Positions 1 to 9,296 of a DNA stretch of 64,000 nt are shown here, in pieces. Source of the stretch: Oscillospiraceae bacterium (GTDB lineage: Bacteria; Bacillota; Clostridia; Oscillospirales; Acutalibacteraceae). Each line of letters begins with the position of its first letter. Positions within the stretch are counted from its first letter, which is position 1. The notes below the pieces were generated by a model. The model was not told where the DNA came from. It ran no database searches and worked only from the letters and a program-made list of their open reading frames with translations. The stretch is from contig SVQA01000007.1 in NCBI GenBank assembly GCA_015065545.1, positions 1 to 64,000 of the forward strand, written 5' to 3'. Position numbers and translations under genes: made by a program.

Positions 1-65
1 CTAGAAAATGTCTTGGTTATTTGTCCCCCAATGAATATCTCGCCAAGGTGTTGCACTTGGATTGA
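1..65 (+). CDS. IS30-family transposase, C-terminal end only (cut by window edge)
   Basis: Reading plus frame 3, the first bases encode RKCLGYLSPNEYLAKVLHLD followed by TGA at 63-65. This closely resembles the conserved C-terminus of IS30-family DDE transposases (arginine-lysine-cysteine-leucine-glycine, then a TPxE/SPNE-type motif). Only about 20 residues are inside the window, so the element lies mostly upstream and nothing can be said about whether it is intact. IS30 transposases cut and join their own terminal inverted repeats. The call rests on a short match from memory. Confidence 0.65.
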   Translation, partial: RKCLGYLSPNEYLAKVLHLD

Positions 66-70
66 CAATC
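48..70 (+). mobile_element. Probable right terminal repeat of the IS30-family element
   Basis: In IS30-family elements the transposase stop codon usually sits close to or within the right inverted repeat. The stretch from GTGTTGCAC to GACAATC has the look of such an end (TGCACTT...TTGACAATC). The matching left end is outside the window, so the repeat and the exact boundary cannot be confirmed. Beyond about position 75 the sequence holds only the esterase terminator. Confidence 0.4.
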
Positions 71-100
71 TAAGGAGCCTTTGAAATATTCCCGCACCAG

Positions 101-138
101 TAAAATATCCTCCCTATGAAGTTTCTCACAGGGAGGAT
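101..138 (-). terminator. Intrinsic terminator of the esterase gene
   Basis: The minus strand carries ATCCTCCCT (138-130) and its complement AGGGAGGAT (115-107) around a 14-base loop, followed by ATTTTAC. It lies 43 bases past the esterase stop and ends the addB-addA-esterase transcript before the insertion sequence. Confidence 0.75.
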
Positions 139-180
139 TAACTGTTTTATGAAGCTCCTACAAAAATCGGAAGATTTTTA

Positions 181-1674
181 TCAGAGCTCAAAGAGCCAAG
201 CAATAATCTCGGGCATTATCATACGCCATGCATACTCGTTATGAGAGAAGGTATCTTCAAAGACAAAGGTCATTTTCTCTTCAGGATAGCCCAGCTTTGC
301 CATCCACTGAGGCATTGCTTCTGCGTAGGGCTTGAGTTCTTTCTCGAGGGAATCGGCACCGCCGTTGAAGAAATAAATTCTGGGAAGCTTGTCTGCATCT
401 GTGAAATCGAACTTTGCAAGATAAGTATCCCAATCAGCTTTACCGAAGAGCATAAACGCAGGAGAGATAGAGCCGATATTGCCGAATTTATCCATATTCT
501 CCATACCGATGTAGAATGCCTCGATACCACCTGAAGATGAGCCGATGATAGCATTATCTTCGGGTTTATCCGAAACATTGTAATTTGCCTTTACATATTC
601 CATTACATCGTTTGCTACGAAATTGGAGAAGGTCTCGCCTACGCCGTTTTCAAATGTACCCTTGTATTTTGCAACAACATCACCGATATCGGGAGTAAGT
701 TCTTTGTCACGATTACGGGAGTTATCGATACCTACAAGGATAAAACCTTTGTGTCCGTTTGTCTGAAGACAGGTTGCAATCTTATCGGTTACCCAACCGC
801 CGTAGCCGTTGGTTGTGCCAAGGAACTGATTCTGTCCGTCAAGGAGATAGATTACAGGATACTTTGTATCGGTATCTGCAGGATCATAACCGTTAGGAGT
901 CCAGATCTGGATGGGCTTTTTGTAGCCATCGGGATAGTCAAGACTTACTTTATCTATCTTACCATAATTAACTTCGTTAAATGCATAAACACCTAAAGCC
1001 ATAGAGTTCTTGGGGGTGTTCTTTGCAATATAGAAGCCAGAGCTTGCAACAGAAAGGGATGCATTCATAGTCTGGCTTGTGCCGTTATTGAACACAACAC
1101 GGTTAAACTCGGAAACATCTACATCCAGCATATATATCTGCTCGCCGTAGTCGTTTGTGCTGTGAAGCTTCATAGCTACACCTGGCCAATCGGCATTCTG
1201 TGTGCCTGCGGCTTCATTATAAAGGTATGCGTTTACCTTTGTCCACTTCTGGTTATTGGAGAAATAGATTGTAATATTAGTATCCATTTTAGGGACCTCT
1301 ATGGGTGCAGTTGTTGTGGGAATTTCGGAAGTAGCAGGTGGTGTAGTAACAATTTGCAAACTATCGGGATGTGCAGCTAAAGTATTGACATTTGAGTTTG
1401 TCTCCATACCTGCAACAAATTTCTGAATAAGAGTAGCATCCTTTACATTGACAATTTTATTTTCATCTGCATCAGCAAAGAAAGCTGCATAATCATCAAG
1501 AGTTACAATAGAAGCCACATGCTTCTGAATCAGAGTAGCATCCTTGACATTAACAACACCATTTAAATCGCTATCACCTATTGGATACAAATCAACTGCA
1601 GAAGCTGATGCAGATACACATAAGATGATAAGTGCTGCTAAAAGAACTGAAAGAGTGAGTAAAACTTTTTTCAT
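181..1674 (-). CDS. Secreted esterase with N-terminal type I dockerin and CBM26-like starch-binding module
   Basis: 497 residues. A signal peptide (about 1-26) is followed by two dockerin calcium-loop repeats (about 33-52 and 67-88; DSDLNGVVNVKD and DADENKIVNVKD), a Thr/Pro-rich linker (110-128), a CBM26-like module (about 131-217, with YFSNNQKW, WPGVAMK and FNNGTSQT), and an esterase D-type alpha/beta hydrolase (about 238-497). The likely catalytic triad is Ser380 in GSSSGG, Asp441 and His478 (SHNEYAW). Dockerins bind cohesins on scaffoldins, so the enzyme probably acts outside the cell in a multi-enzyme complex; the CBM suggests starch-rich material. The ester substrate is unknown. The start ATG overlaps the addA stop by one base (TAATG) and has GGAGG seven bases upstream, so it is coupled to addA despite no obvious functional link. 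Confidence 0.88.
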   Translation of the reverse strand: MKKVLLTLSVLLAALIILCVSASASAVDLYPIGDSDLNGVVNVKDATLIQKHVASIVTLDDYAAFFADADENKIVNVKDATLIQKFVAGMETNSNVNTLAAHPDSLQIVTTPPATSEIPTTTAPIEVPKMDTNITIYFSNNQKWTKVNAYLYNEAAGTQNADWPGVAMKLHSTNDYGEQIYMLDVDVSEFNRVVFNNGTSQTMNASLSVASSGFYIAKNTPKNSMALGVYAFNEVNYGKIDKVSLDYPDGYKKPIQIWTPNGYDPADTDTKYPVIYLLDGQNQFLGTTNGYGGWVTDKIATCLQTNGHKGFILVGIDNSRNRDKELTPDIGDVVAKYKGTFENGVGETFSNFVANDVMEYVKANYNVSDKPEDNAIIGSSSGGIEAFYIGMENMDKFGNIGSISPAFMLFGKADWDTYLAKFDFTDADKLPRIYFFNGGADSLEKELKPYAEAMPQWMAKLGYPEEKMTFVFEDTFSHNEYAWRMIMPEIIAWLFEL

Positions 1675-4600
1675 TATAAAACCTCCAGACTTTCACAAAG
1701 ATATACAGAATATATAAGGCAAGATTTAACGGGTTTGCCGGTAGTCTGCTCCATAGCGTATTTATAAAGCACCAGCTGTTTTTTGTAACGCTCGGAGAGC
1801 TCTTCTAAAGATTTAACCCTGTCTGTCTTATAATCTACTATTATTATACCATCATCTTCGATAATTGCAAGGTCAATTGAACCCTGAAGAATAATTTGCT
1901 GATTTCTTGCTTCGCCTGTGAGGGTATCATCGGCAAGATATGCAGGAATATTTACGGTAAAACGGTATTCTCTGCTGTATTCTTTTGCATTTAAAGCTCG
2001 GCTTACTATATCACTCTCAAGGAAATCTGTGAGCTTATTTCTGTCAAGCACCTCAGCCTGATTATTAGAAAGTCGATTTGAAAGAATAAGTCTTTCTATC
2101 TCTTTCTCCAAATCCTCGCTTGCTGAATTATAATCGCAATACTGCATAAAGGTATGCATTGCTGTACCTTTTTCTGCGGCACTGAGAGGAGAATCGGATT
2201 CAAAGCGAGGCTTCTGAAGAGTTCTTGAGAAGAACTTTTCTGTATCCTTGTGAGCGAGAGCGGATGCAATTACCTTCTGGGGAATTCTGCAAAGTGCTTC
2301 ATAAGGATATATGAAGCCGTCAAATCGGGATTTGATTATAGAAGAAATATCTTCGGGCACGTCTTCGTAAGCTACTCTCTTTTTAACTTCTCCAACTGCG
2401 CCTTCAAAATCATACTCAAGGTCGGTAACGATATTTACGAGGAAGTTGCCTGTATCAACGCAGGAAAAGTTCTTTTTTTCCATCTCTGCATAATCACGCA
2501 AATCAGAAGATGCAGGATGCATTAAAGCAAGCATTATCATCCAATCGCTGAGATAAATGCTGTCACGAAGAATGAAAGGAGAAATCTTTGTTGTATCAGC
2601 CAACGTAGAACCGAGCCTGGTAACTGTGCCTTTCAGATTCTTCATTGTTGAAAGAATCACAAGGCGTTCCTTTGCTCTTGTTAAGGCAACGTAAAGGATA
2701 CGGACTTCCTCTGAGCGTTCATCACGGACTGTCTCAAGCATAACTGCATCCCGAGGGAATGTACTGTATGTATACATAAGCTCTTCATCTTTAATTTTTG
2801 AAGAAAAGCCCAGTTTTGAATGAATTATTATATCCTCATCTTTATCTGATATGATTTTTCTGTGAGTATTGGCAAGAATACACAGAGGAAACTCAAGACC
2901 CTTTGAGCTGTGAACAGTCATAATACGAACAACGTTGCTGTTATCGGGATTACTGCTGACAGCGGTGGGCAGGTCTTTTTCATTATCTAAAAGCCTTTGA
3001 AGGTAATTTAAAAATGCAGAAAGCCCCTTGTTAATACCCTTCTCAAACTCTGTGGCATATTCCTTTAAAAGACAGAGATTATTATATGCATATTCACCGC
3101 CTGTTGCCTTCGAAATTGAAAGCAGACTTGTTTTGTCGTAAAAGCAATTTATGAACATATCGCAGGGCATTGAAAGAGAAATATTGCGAAGTTCATCAAG
3201 GTCGCTGATAACTCGTTTGGCTTTTTTGTCACCTTTATCTGCGTACTTTTTGAGTGACATATACAGAGGAAGTTTTCTGCTGTCTGCACGCATAAGTGCC
3301 ATATCATCAATGGTAAAGCCATATACCGCAGACATCAGTACATTTGCAAGAGGAATATCGAGCAAGGGATTATCGATTACACGCAGGAAATCGGTTGCAA
3401 GCTTAATTTCGGGCAAGCTTAGGAAGCCTGCTTCACTCTCGGTAATTACAGGAATACCGTAACGACGAAGCTCGTTTGCGTAAATATCAGCACTTCGCTT
3501 TGTGTAACGCATAAGAATTGCAATATCTCCAAAGCGAAGGTTACGCTCCCCCTCTTCTCCTTTAACCTTTGTATTCTTCATCTTTTCATAAATAACAGAA
3601 GCAATATGCCTTGCCTCTGCTACCATTCCTTCTATTTCACCTATATTGTCAAGGTCAAGCAGATGGAGCTCTGTGCAGGGAGTATCAGCAGGAGTATAGG
3701 GAACCTTGGGTACAAGATGCTCTTCCTTTGTATATTCCATATCACCTACGGCTGTAGACATTATGGTAGTAAATACGAAATTAATAAAATCAGTTACTTC
3801 GCTTCGGCTACGAAAATTACTCTCAAGGATTACCTTTGAGGGATAGTTATCAAGCTCTCTGCTGTAAAGAGGCAGAGAGTTTTTTCTATTCAAAAAGATT
3901 TCGGGCATAGCTTGTCTGAAGCCATAGATGCTCTGTTTAACGTCACCAACAATAAAGAGGTTTGTACCGCCGTGAGATACGGCTTTGAAGATAAGATCCT
4001 GTACCTCGTTGGCATCCTGAAATTCGTCTACCATTACTGCGTCAAATCTTTCTGATATGGTATCTGCAATTTCGGTAAACTCAAAGTTACCTTCCTCGTT
4101 GCACTTAACAAGAAGGCTCAACGTCCAATGAACAATATCTGAAAAATCCGCAATATTCTTTGAAAGCTTACATTGTGAATAATACTCCTTGAAGGTTACA
4201 AGGCATTCAAACATCTTTTTGACAATTCCGCTCTGAGAATAAACCTCTTTTATAATTTCGTCCTCTCTTTTTGTAAAGAGGCTTTGAATTTTACCTATTG
4301 TTGCTTTCACAAGGTTTCGGTTTGAAGCAGCACGAAGTTTAAAGGGATGATCTTTATAACCCTTTGCATCAAATCTGCCACTGACAAAACTGTCTGCAAA
4401 GCGGCTGATAGCGTCCCAATTATCAAAGGAGACAAGCTTCTTGTGTAAAATTTCAAGGTACTGCAAATCCGCAAGGAACAAAGCAGATGACAAAGAATAC
4501 AACTCGGCATCTTGCTCCAGAATCTTAAGAGATACATTTGTAAGGTCGATACAGTATTCTGCGGCAGATATAGCGTAATCGATAATTACCTTACCCCATA

Positions 4601-5225
4601 CGCTCTCGGAAGCACCTGTAAACTCAGTATAAAATTTAAGTTTTTCATCAAGCCACTTTTCTTCGAAGGGATGAGACCTGAGGAAGTCATAGAGGGATTT
4701 GACAATATCCTTTAAGTTCCTATCGGTCTTAACAGTTGTAAAGGTTTCGATAAGTCTGGAAAAATCTGCTGAACCTTCGGCATAAAAATGCTCCAAGGTT
4801 TTATCAAATGCATCCTCTACATAAATCGCAAGCTCGTTATTGTCTGCGATGCGATAATCTGAGGGTGCATCAATCTCTTGAAAAAACTCTCTTACTATAT
4901 CACCGCAAAAGCTATCTACTGTAGAGATATGTGCTCGGGGTAGATACATAAGCTGTCTGCGATACCACTTATTATCGGGGTGTTCGGATATAAGCTTACC
5001 GAGAGTTTTGCTTATTCTCTCTTTAAGCTCGGCAGCAGCTGCTCTTGTATATGTAACAATAAGAAGCCGCTCGATAGGGACAGGATTTTCGCTGTCTGTT
5101 ACCATAAGTACAACTCGCTCAACCAAAACCGCAGTCTTGCCTGAGCCTGCCGCTGCACTTACAAGCAAAGAGCCTTTACGTGCATCTATTGCAAGCTTCT
5201 GGTTTTCTGTCCATTGTCTGCTCAC
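1674..5225 (-). CDS. addA: ATP-dependent helicase/nuclease subunit A
   Basis: 1183 residues. AddA pairs with AddB to process double-strand breaks for RecA-dependent repair, the Firmicutes equivalent of RecBCD. It has a UvrD-type helicase with Walker A AAAGSGKT (24-31), Walker B DEFQD (400-404) and helicase motifs such as TVHSSKGLEFP. The C-terminal RecB-type nuclease has Asp1118, Asp1131 and Lys1133 in VDYKTDR, so both motor and nuclease look intact. It begins with GTG, overlapping the addB stop by four bases (GTGA), with GGAGG seven bases upstream. The length matches the family (about 1200). Confidence 0.97.
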   Translation of the reverse strand: MSRQWTENQKLAIDARKGSLLVSAAAGSGKTAVLVERVVLMVTDSENPVPIERLLIVTYTRAAAAELKERISKTLGKLISEHPDNKWYRRQLMYLPRAHISTVDSFCGDIVREFFQEIDAPSDYRIADNNELAIYVEDAFDKTLEHFYAEGSADFSRLIETFTTVKTDRNLKDIVKSLYDFLRSHPFEEKWLDEKLKFYTEFTGASESVWGKVIIDYAISAAEYCIDLTNVSLKILEQDAELYSLSSALFLADLQYLEILHKKLVSFDNWDAISRFADSFVSGRFDAKGYKDHPFKLRAASNRNLVKATIGKIQSLFTKREDEIIKEVYSQSGIVKKMFECLVTFKEYYSQCKLSKNIADFSDIVHWTLSLLVKCNEEGNFEFTEIADTISERFDAVMVDEFQDANEVQDLIFKAVSHGGTNLFIVGDVKQSIYGFRQAMPEIFLNRKNSLPLYSRELDNYPSKVILESNFRSRSEVTDFINFVFTTIMSTAVGDMEYTKEEHLVPKVPYTPADTPCTELHLLDLDNIGEIEGMVAEARHIASVIYEKMKNTKVKGEEGERNLRFGDIAILMRYTKRSADIYANELRRYGIPVITESEAGFLSLPEIKLATDFLRVIDNPLLDIPLANVLMSAVYGFTIDDMALMRADSRKLPLYMSLKKYADKGDKKAKRVISDLDELRNISLSMPCDMFINCFYDKTSLLSISKATGGEYAYNNLCLLKEYATEFEKGINKGLSAFLNYLQRLLDNEKDLPTAVSSNPDNSNVVRIMTVHSSKGLEFPLCILANTHRKIISDKDEDIIIHSKLGFSSKIKDEELMYTYSTFPRDAVMLETVRDERSEEVRILYVALTRAKERLVILSTMKNLKGTVTRLGSTLADTTKISPFILRDSIYLSDWMIMLALMHPASSDLRDYAEMEKKNFSCVDTGNFLVNIVTDLEYDFEGAVGEVKKRVAYEDVPEDISSIIKSRFDGFIYPYEALCRIPQKVIASALAHKDTEKFFSRTLQKPRFESDSPLSAAEKGTAMHTFMQYCDYNSASEDLEKEIERLILSNRLSNNQAEVLDRNKLTDFLESDIVSRALNAKEYSREYRFTVNIPAYLADDTLTGEARNQQIILQGSIDLAIIEDDGIIIVDYKTDRVKSLEELSERYKKQLVLYKYAMEQTTGKPVKSCLIYSVYLCESLEVL

Positions 5226-8200
5226 TCTGCCACCTCCTCTTCTTTTATTCCTAATATTTCATTAATTTCTTTTGCATCATACTTAAAAATATTTCGACTT
5301 GGGTCATCTTCCGTGTGCTTACACAAGGCACCATAAGGACAATAGTCGCAGGCTTTGTAGCGACCGACAGCAGGTTTGGCAGAAATTTTGCCGCCGTATA
5401 ATTCGGTTGCCATTTCGCCTACAAGCTTATCGATATAAGAAAAAATTGCACCCATCTGCTCAAGACTTGCTAAGCTTCCTGCACCTTTAAGCTGACCGTT
5501 CTTGATATATGCAGGAATGAACTTGCCCTGCATCTCTCTATCCATACCCTGCAACACATCCATATCCTGAAGAATAAGTCCGTTCATCTGAAGCTTTTTA
5601 TTCTGGGCTTTGAGTACATCTTCTTCTGTATTACCGGGTTTTGCTTTTATTACAGGATAAACTGACGGAACATAAAGAACACCTGCAGGGGTTATGTCAG
5701 AACCGAAGTGTGAGGTTGTATCTTTTGAAATTGCAGATAGATAAATAAGCATCTGCATATTGATACCGAACATTACATCCGAAAGTTCAAAAACTTTTGT
5801 GCCTGTTTTATAATCAACAACTCTTATATAAGTTTTATCGTCGGTACGCATAATGTCTGCTCTGTCCACTTTACCTCGAATAATTATATTCTGCCCTGTG
5901 GGCAAGGTAAGAGAATATGCAGGAATATCATCACCAATTGAAAGCTCAAAGGCTTCGGGATTGAAGCTGCTCTGTACAAGTTCGTCAATAAGATGCCTTA
6001 AAAGCTTTGCGGTGTTTACAATCACTCTTTCAAAAAGGTAAATAAATCTTTGAGATTTATCGGAAAGACCGCCAAAATGAAGCTCTGCGTATTCCTTTGC
6101 AATCTGCGTCACAGACTCCTCAATTTCCATATCTTCCATTGAGGACATCTGCATTTTAGTGTGAGCCTTTATAAAATGTTCCAAAATATAATGTACAAAG
6201 GAGCCGTATTCCCTATTATCTATTTCTGCTCGCTCTCTTTCTCTGAGCCTTAAGCCGTAGTTCATAAGATAAGAGAAACGACACAAATAGAACTTTTCAA
6301 CCTGAGAAGCGGAAAGGAACATATTACTGCCAAAGAGGTTTTCTGCAATCTTTCTGTCGGTAATGGAATGTTCTGCGGGTTTTAGGGAGTTTTCAAGGGC
6401 TTTTACAGAGGCTGTATATTCATCCTTTGAACGATAATAGTCTCCAAGGGCTTTGCTCAAGGCATCATCTGAATTAAGTCTTTCGGCAAAAATATCGAAA
6501 GATGGCTTTGCAGCCCAAAGACGATCTGCTATAGGAACAGAGAAGGAGTTTACTTCCTCAAGACCTGTAAAAAGAGATTTGAGGGATGAAATAATTTCGG
6601 AATGAACCGAAGAAGCACCCTTAAGATTAGAGGACGGATAGCTTACAAAAAGCATATCTGAAGCACTGGTAAGAGCATAATAGCAAAGGTATTCTTCTCG
6701 CAGATAATCTCTGTCGGGAGATTTATCGGTAAGTACTCCTGCTTCACACAAAAGCTGACGCTCTGCATCTGTAAAAAGACCGCTATCGCTTGTTGCTCTC
6801 GGAAACTCTCCCTCAACAGCACCGATTACAAAAACTACCTTTTTATCTGAAAGACGCAAATGTTCTATATCGCCTACAGTTACCTGATCCAGAACACGAG
6901 GAATGAAAGACATATCCTGCGAGGAGAACTGAAGCAAAAGTAAATCTTTGAATCTTTTTGGAGCAACAATTCTGTTTCCGATAACAGCTATTGTTCTATC
7001 CAAGGTGTCGCAAAGCATCTGCCAGAGTCTTGTGAGTTCTTCCGCTGCTCTTTGTTCCCCTGATTTTTCAAATACATCGCACAAAGCAAGAATATGCTTA
7101 TCTACATCCAGAGTAAGAAGGAGCTTATAGAGTTCTTTACATATCGTTTCTGCAGTTGCGTTCTTTGCTTTTTCGCGGAATTCAACAAGAGGTGTGATAA
7201 CAAATTTTCTGATTTCTTCTATCTTTGTAAGTTCATACAGATCGTTGGTATTAAACTCATCTGCAAAGCCGCGGGGATTAGCTGTGAACTCGGATTTGAA
7301 TTTACTGCCGCTGATGCCCCATGTGAATATGTAATTTTCAAACAAGCCGACTGTAGTAATATCAGAACATACAAGACCTGACTTAACAATAGCCAGCACA
7401 GCCTCTTTATCAAATCCTGTTGTAATCGCATCAAAGCAGGCAGTAATAAGCTTTATGAGGGGCTTTGAGTGAATTGATGACGGTGAATCCATAAAATACT
7501 CGATTGAGTATTTGGAAAGTGCAGTATCCAGAATATTTCTATAGGGAGTTACATCACGGCAGACTACTGCAATATCGTTGTATCTGTAGCCTTTAGTGAG
7601 AACAAGCTCACGGATTTTTCTTGCTACAAAATCGGATTCCTCATAAATATTACTTGCATTGTATATGCATACGGGAGAATCAGAAGGGTTTATCGGGAGC
7701 TTCTCAAACTTTGCTGTATAATCAAAGATATTCTTTTCAATATGAGAAAGCTCGGGCTTTGTAAAAAAGTCTTCATAATCACACAAAAGAGGTGATGAAA
7801 TACTTACTCCGTCTTCCTTTGCAAAAGAGAGAAGTCTTTTTGCGGTTGACTTTGAAATATCAAAAAAGCTGTCCTCGGCATCTGAATTGTCATCGGAAAG
7901 GGTTACAAGAAGCTCTTTACATTGACTCATTAGAATACGCAAAGCTTCAAGCTCAAGCTCGGTAAAGCTAAGGTATGAATCTACGCAAACATAGTATCCG
8001 TCGAATATATTATTCTTTAAAAGCAGGTCGTTTACAAGAGAAAGCTCGCTTTCTGCATCCTGAAAAGAGGATGAAAGCAAAGCATCATAAGCCGAAAGAA
8101 TGAGCTCTGTGTCATACAGCTTATCACGAAGTATTGTGTTGTTTTTTGCTACTTCGCTTTGGAACATTTCTTTTGTTACCTTATTGCGAACAAACTCCTT

Positions 8201-8572
8201 CTGAACCGAGAGCATCTTTGAAAGAAGCTGAGGAGAAAAAGCTTTATCACTGTACAGGCGAAGCATATCGGAGGTATCCTCCAAAGCCATACCCATAATA
8301 AGAGTACGCACAGAGTCGTCTGCTAGAGTCTTGACTGAATAGCCCAAAATATCAAAGACATAATCGCAAAGACGAGAAAACCCCAGCACCTTTACCCTCA
8401 TAGCATCCTTAGCGCCTAAAAGCTCCAAGAAGGCTTTTTCGGTATCAAAGGATTGCTGGTCGGGTACTATCATAAGAAGCTTATCTTCTCCCTGAGAAGC
8501 CAAGGCTCCCAGATAGTTCCTTACATATTCGGTTTTTCCGCTCTTGCTTCTGCCCAAAACCAAACGAAACAT
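5222..8572 (-). CDS. addB: ATP-dependent helicase/deoxyribonuclease subunit B
   Basis: 1116 residues. Partner of AddA in Chi-regulated end resection. An N-terminal P-loop, GRSKSGKT (7-14), is present. The C-terminal nuclease carries VVDYKTGTK, and the iron-sulfur cysteines are visible as an upstream FYLC and a final CDYCPYGALC cluster, the usual 4Fe-4S staple of AddB. The ATG start is preceded by GGTGATTTA. The gene overlaps addA by four bases, as expected for subunits made in equal amounts. Nothing is unusual apart from the esterase gene downstream of addA. Confidence 0.96.
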   Translation of the reverse strand: MFRLVLGRSKSGKTEYVRNYLGALASQGEDKLLMIVPDQQSFDTEKAFLELLGAKDAMRVKVLGFSRLCDYVFDILGYSVKTLADDSVRTLIMGMALEDTSDMLRLYSDKAFSPQLLSKMLSVQKEFVRNKVTKEMFQSEVAKNNTILRDKLYDTELILSAYDALLSSSFQDAESELSLVNDLLLKNNIFDGYYVCVDSYLSFTELELEALRILMSQCKELLVTLSDDNSDAEDSFFDISKSTAKRLLSFAKEDGVSISSPLLCDYEDFFTKPELSHIEKNIFDYTAKFEKLPINPSDSPVCIYNASNIYEESDFVARKIRELVLTKGYRYNDIAVVCRDVTPYRNILDTALSKYSIEYFMDSPSSIHSKPLIKLITACFDAITTGFDKEAVLAIVKSGLVCSDITTVGLFENYIFTWGISGSKFKSEFTANPRGFADEFNTNDLYELTKIEEIRKFVITPLVEFREKAKNATAETICKELYKLLLTLDVDKHILALCDVFEKSGEQRAAEELTRLWQMLCDTLDRTIAVIGNRIVAPKRFKDLLLLQFSSQDMSFIPRVLDQVTVGDIEHLRLSDKKVVFVIGAVEGEFPRATSDSGLFTDAERQLLCEAGVLTDKSPDRDYLREEYLCYYALTSASDMLFVSYPSSNLKGASSVHSEIISSLKSLFTGLEEVNSFSVPIADRLWAAKPSFDIFAERLNSDDALSKALGDYYRSKDEYTASVKALENSLKPAEHSITDRKIAENLFGSNMFLSASQVEKFYLCRFSYLMNYGLRLRERERAEIDNREYGSFVHYILEHFIKAHTKMQMSSMEDMEIEESVTQIAKEYAELHFGGLSDKSQRFIYLFERVIVNTAKLLRHLIDELVQSSFNPEAFELSIGDDIPAYSLTLPTGQNIIIRGKVDRADIMRTDDKTYIRVVDYKTGTKVFELSDVMFGINMQMLIYLSAISKDTTSHFGSDITPAGVLYVPSVYPVIKAKPGNTEEDVLKAQNKKLQMNGLILQDMDVLQGMDREMQGKFIPAYIKNGQLKGAGSLASLEQMGAIFSYIDKLVGEMATELYGGKISAKPAVGRYKACDYCPYGALCKHTEDDPSRNIFKYDAKEINEILGIKEEEVAE

Positions 8573-8641
8573 TAAATCACCGCCAAAGGATAAATTATAA
8601 GTATATATTAACAGTTAGGATGTACCATAAAAAGTACAACG

Positions 8642-9238
8642 TTAAAACAATCTATCGAGTATACTGTTAAAAATCTCGACAGCTTTGAATTTAAATTTAT
8701 ATTTGCCCTTTGAAGAAACAATACCATATTGCTTTGTGCTGAGTTTTTCCTGCAGACTGTCCCCTTTTGAAAAAGCAGAAAGACACAAGGAAGGATACAT
8801 AACGCACCACCAATTTTTGCCCTTTGCCTCTCCTATCTCAATTCGAAGGGCATCATAAAATCCCGAGGGCATTGTTATGTCATCGTAATATCGGGTATCA
8901 AAATACATATTGGTAAGAGAGGCTTTGATGCTGTAATCGTAGCCTTCATTTTTTATTGTGTTTTCAGCAACACCTTTAAAATAGTCAAGATTCTCTGCTG
9001 TGATGTTCTTTACCGTTTCTTTATTATGAGCACCACAAAACAGCTTATCACTTTCTTTAAGTATTGCATCTCGAACTTTGATTTTTAAATCCTGATCTTC
9101 TTCACTGTCGGAGTTTGCGAGAATATGGATTCTGAAAACCTGCTCGCTGATTTCTCTGCATTCGCCCTCAAAGGACACAAGCGAAAGGAGAATTGATACG
9201 ATAAAACCTACACACAAGGATTTAAGTAAAACTTTCAT
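8642..9238 (-). CDS. spoIIR: Stage II sporulation protein R
   Basis: 198 residues with an N-terminal membrane/signal segment (about 5-22), then the SpoIIR pattern FRIHILANSDSEEDQDLKIK followed by VRDAI. In Bacillus the protein is made in the forespore, is secreted into the intermembrane space and triggers SpoIIGA to process pro-sigmaE in the mother cell. The stop lies 70 bases before addB. The start follows directly on the T-run of the ispE terminator, so the only purine-rich stretch that could be an RBS (AGGCGGG) lies in the 3' arm of that hairpin. A forespore promoter would be expected; I could not assign one by eye. Confidence 0.92.
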   Translation of the reverse strand: MKVLLKSLCVGFIVSILLSLVSFEGECREISEQVFRIHILANSDSEEDQDLKIKVRDAILKESDKLFCGAHNKETVKNITAENLDYFKGVAENTIKNEGYDYSIKASLTNMYFDTRYYDDITMPSGFYDALRIEIGEAKGKNWWCVMYPSLCLSAFSKGDSLQEKLSTKQYGIVSSKGKYKFKFKAVEIFNSILDRLF

Positions 9239-9241
9239 TAT

Positions 9242-9291
9242 AAAAAAACCCGCCTAATCAGTTATTCTACGCTGATTATTGACAGGTTTTT
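9242..9291 (-). terminator. Intrinsic terminator between ispE and spoIIR
   Basis: On the minus strand AACCTGTC..TAATCAG pairs with CTGATTA..GGCGGGTT (with one G-U pair at each of two positions and a two-base bulge), followed by seven T. It starts right after the ispE stop and ends four bases before the spoIIR ATG, so it separates the two genes yet overlaps the spoIIR ribosome binding region. Confidence 0.75.
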
Positions 9292-9296
9292 ATTAC

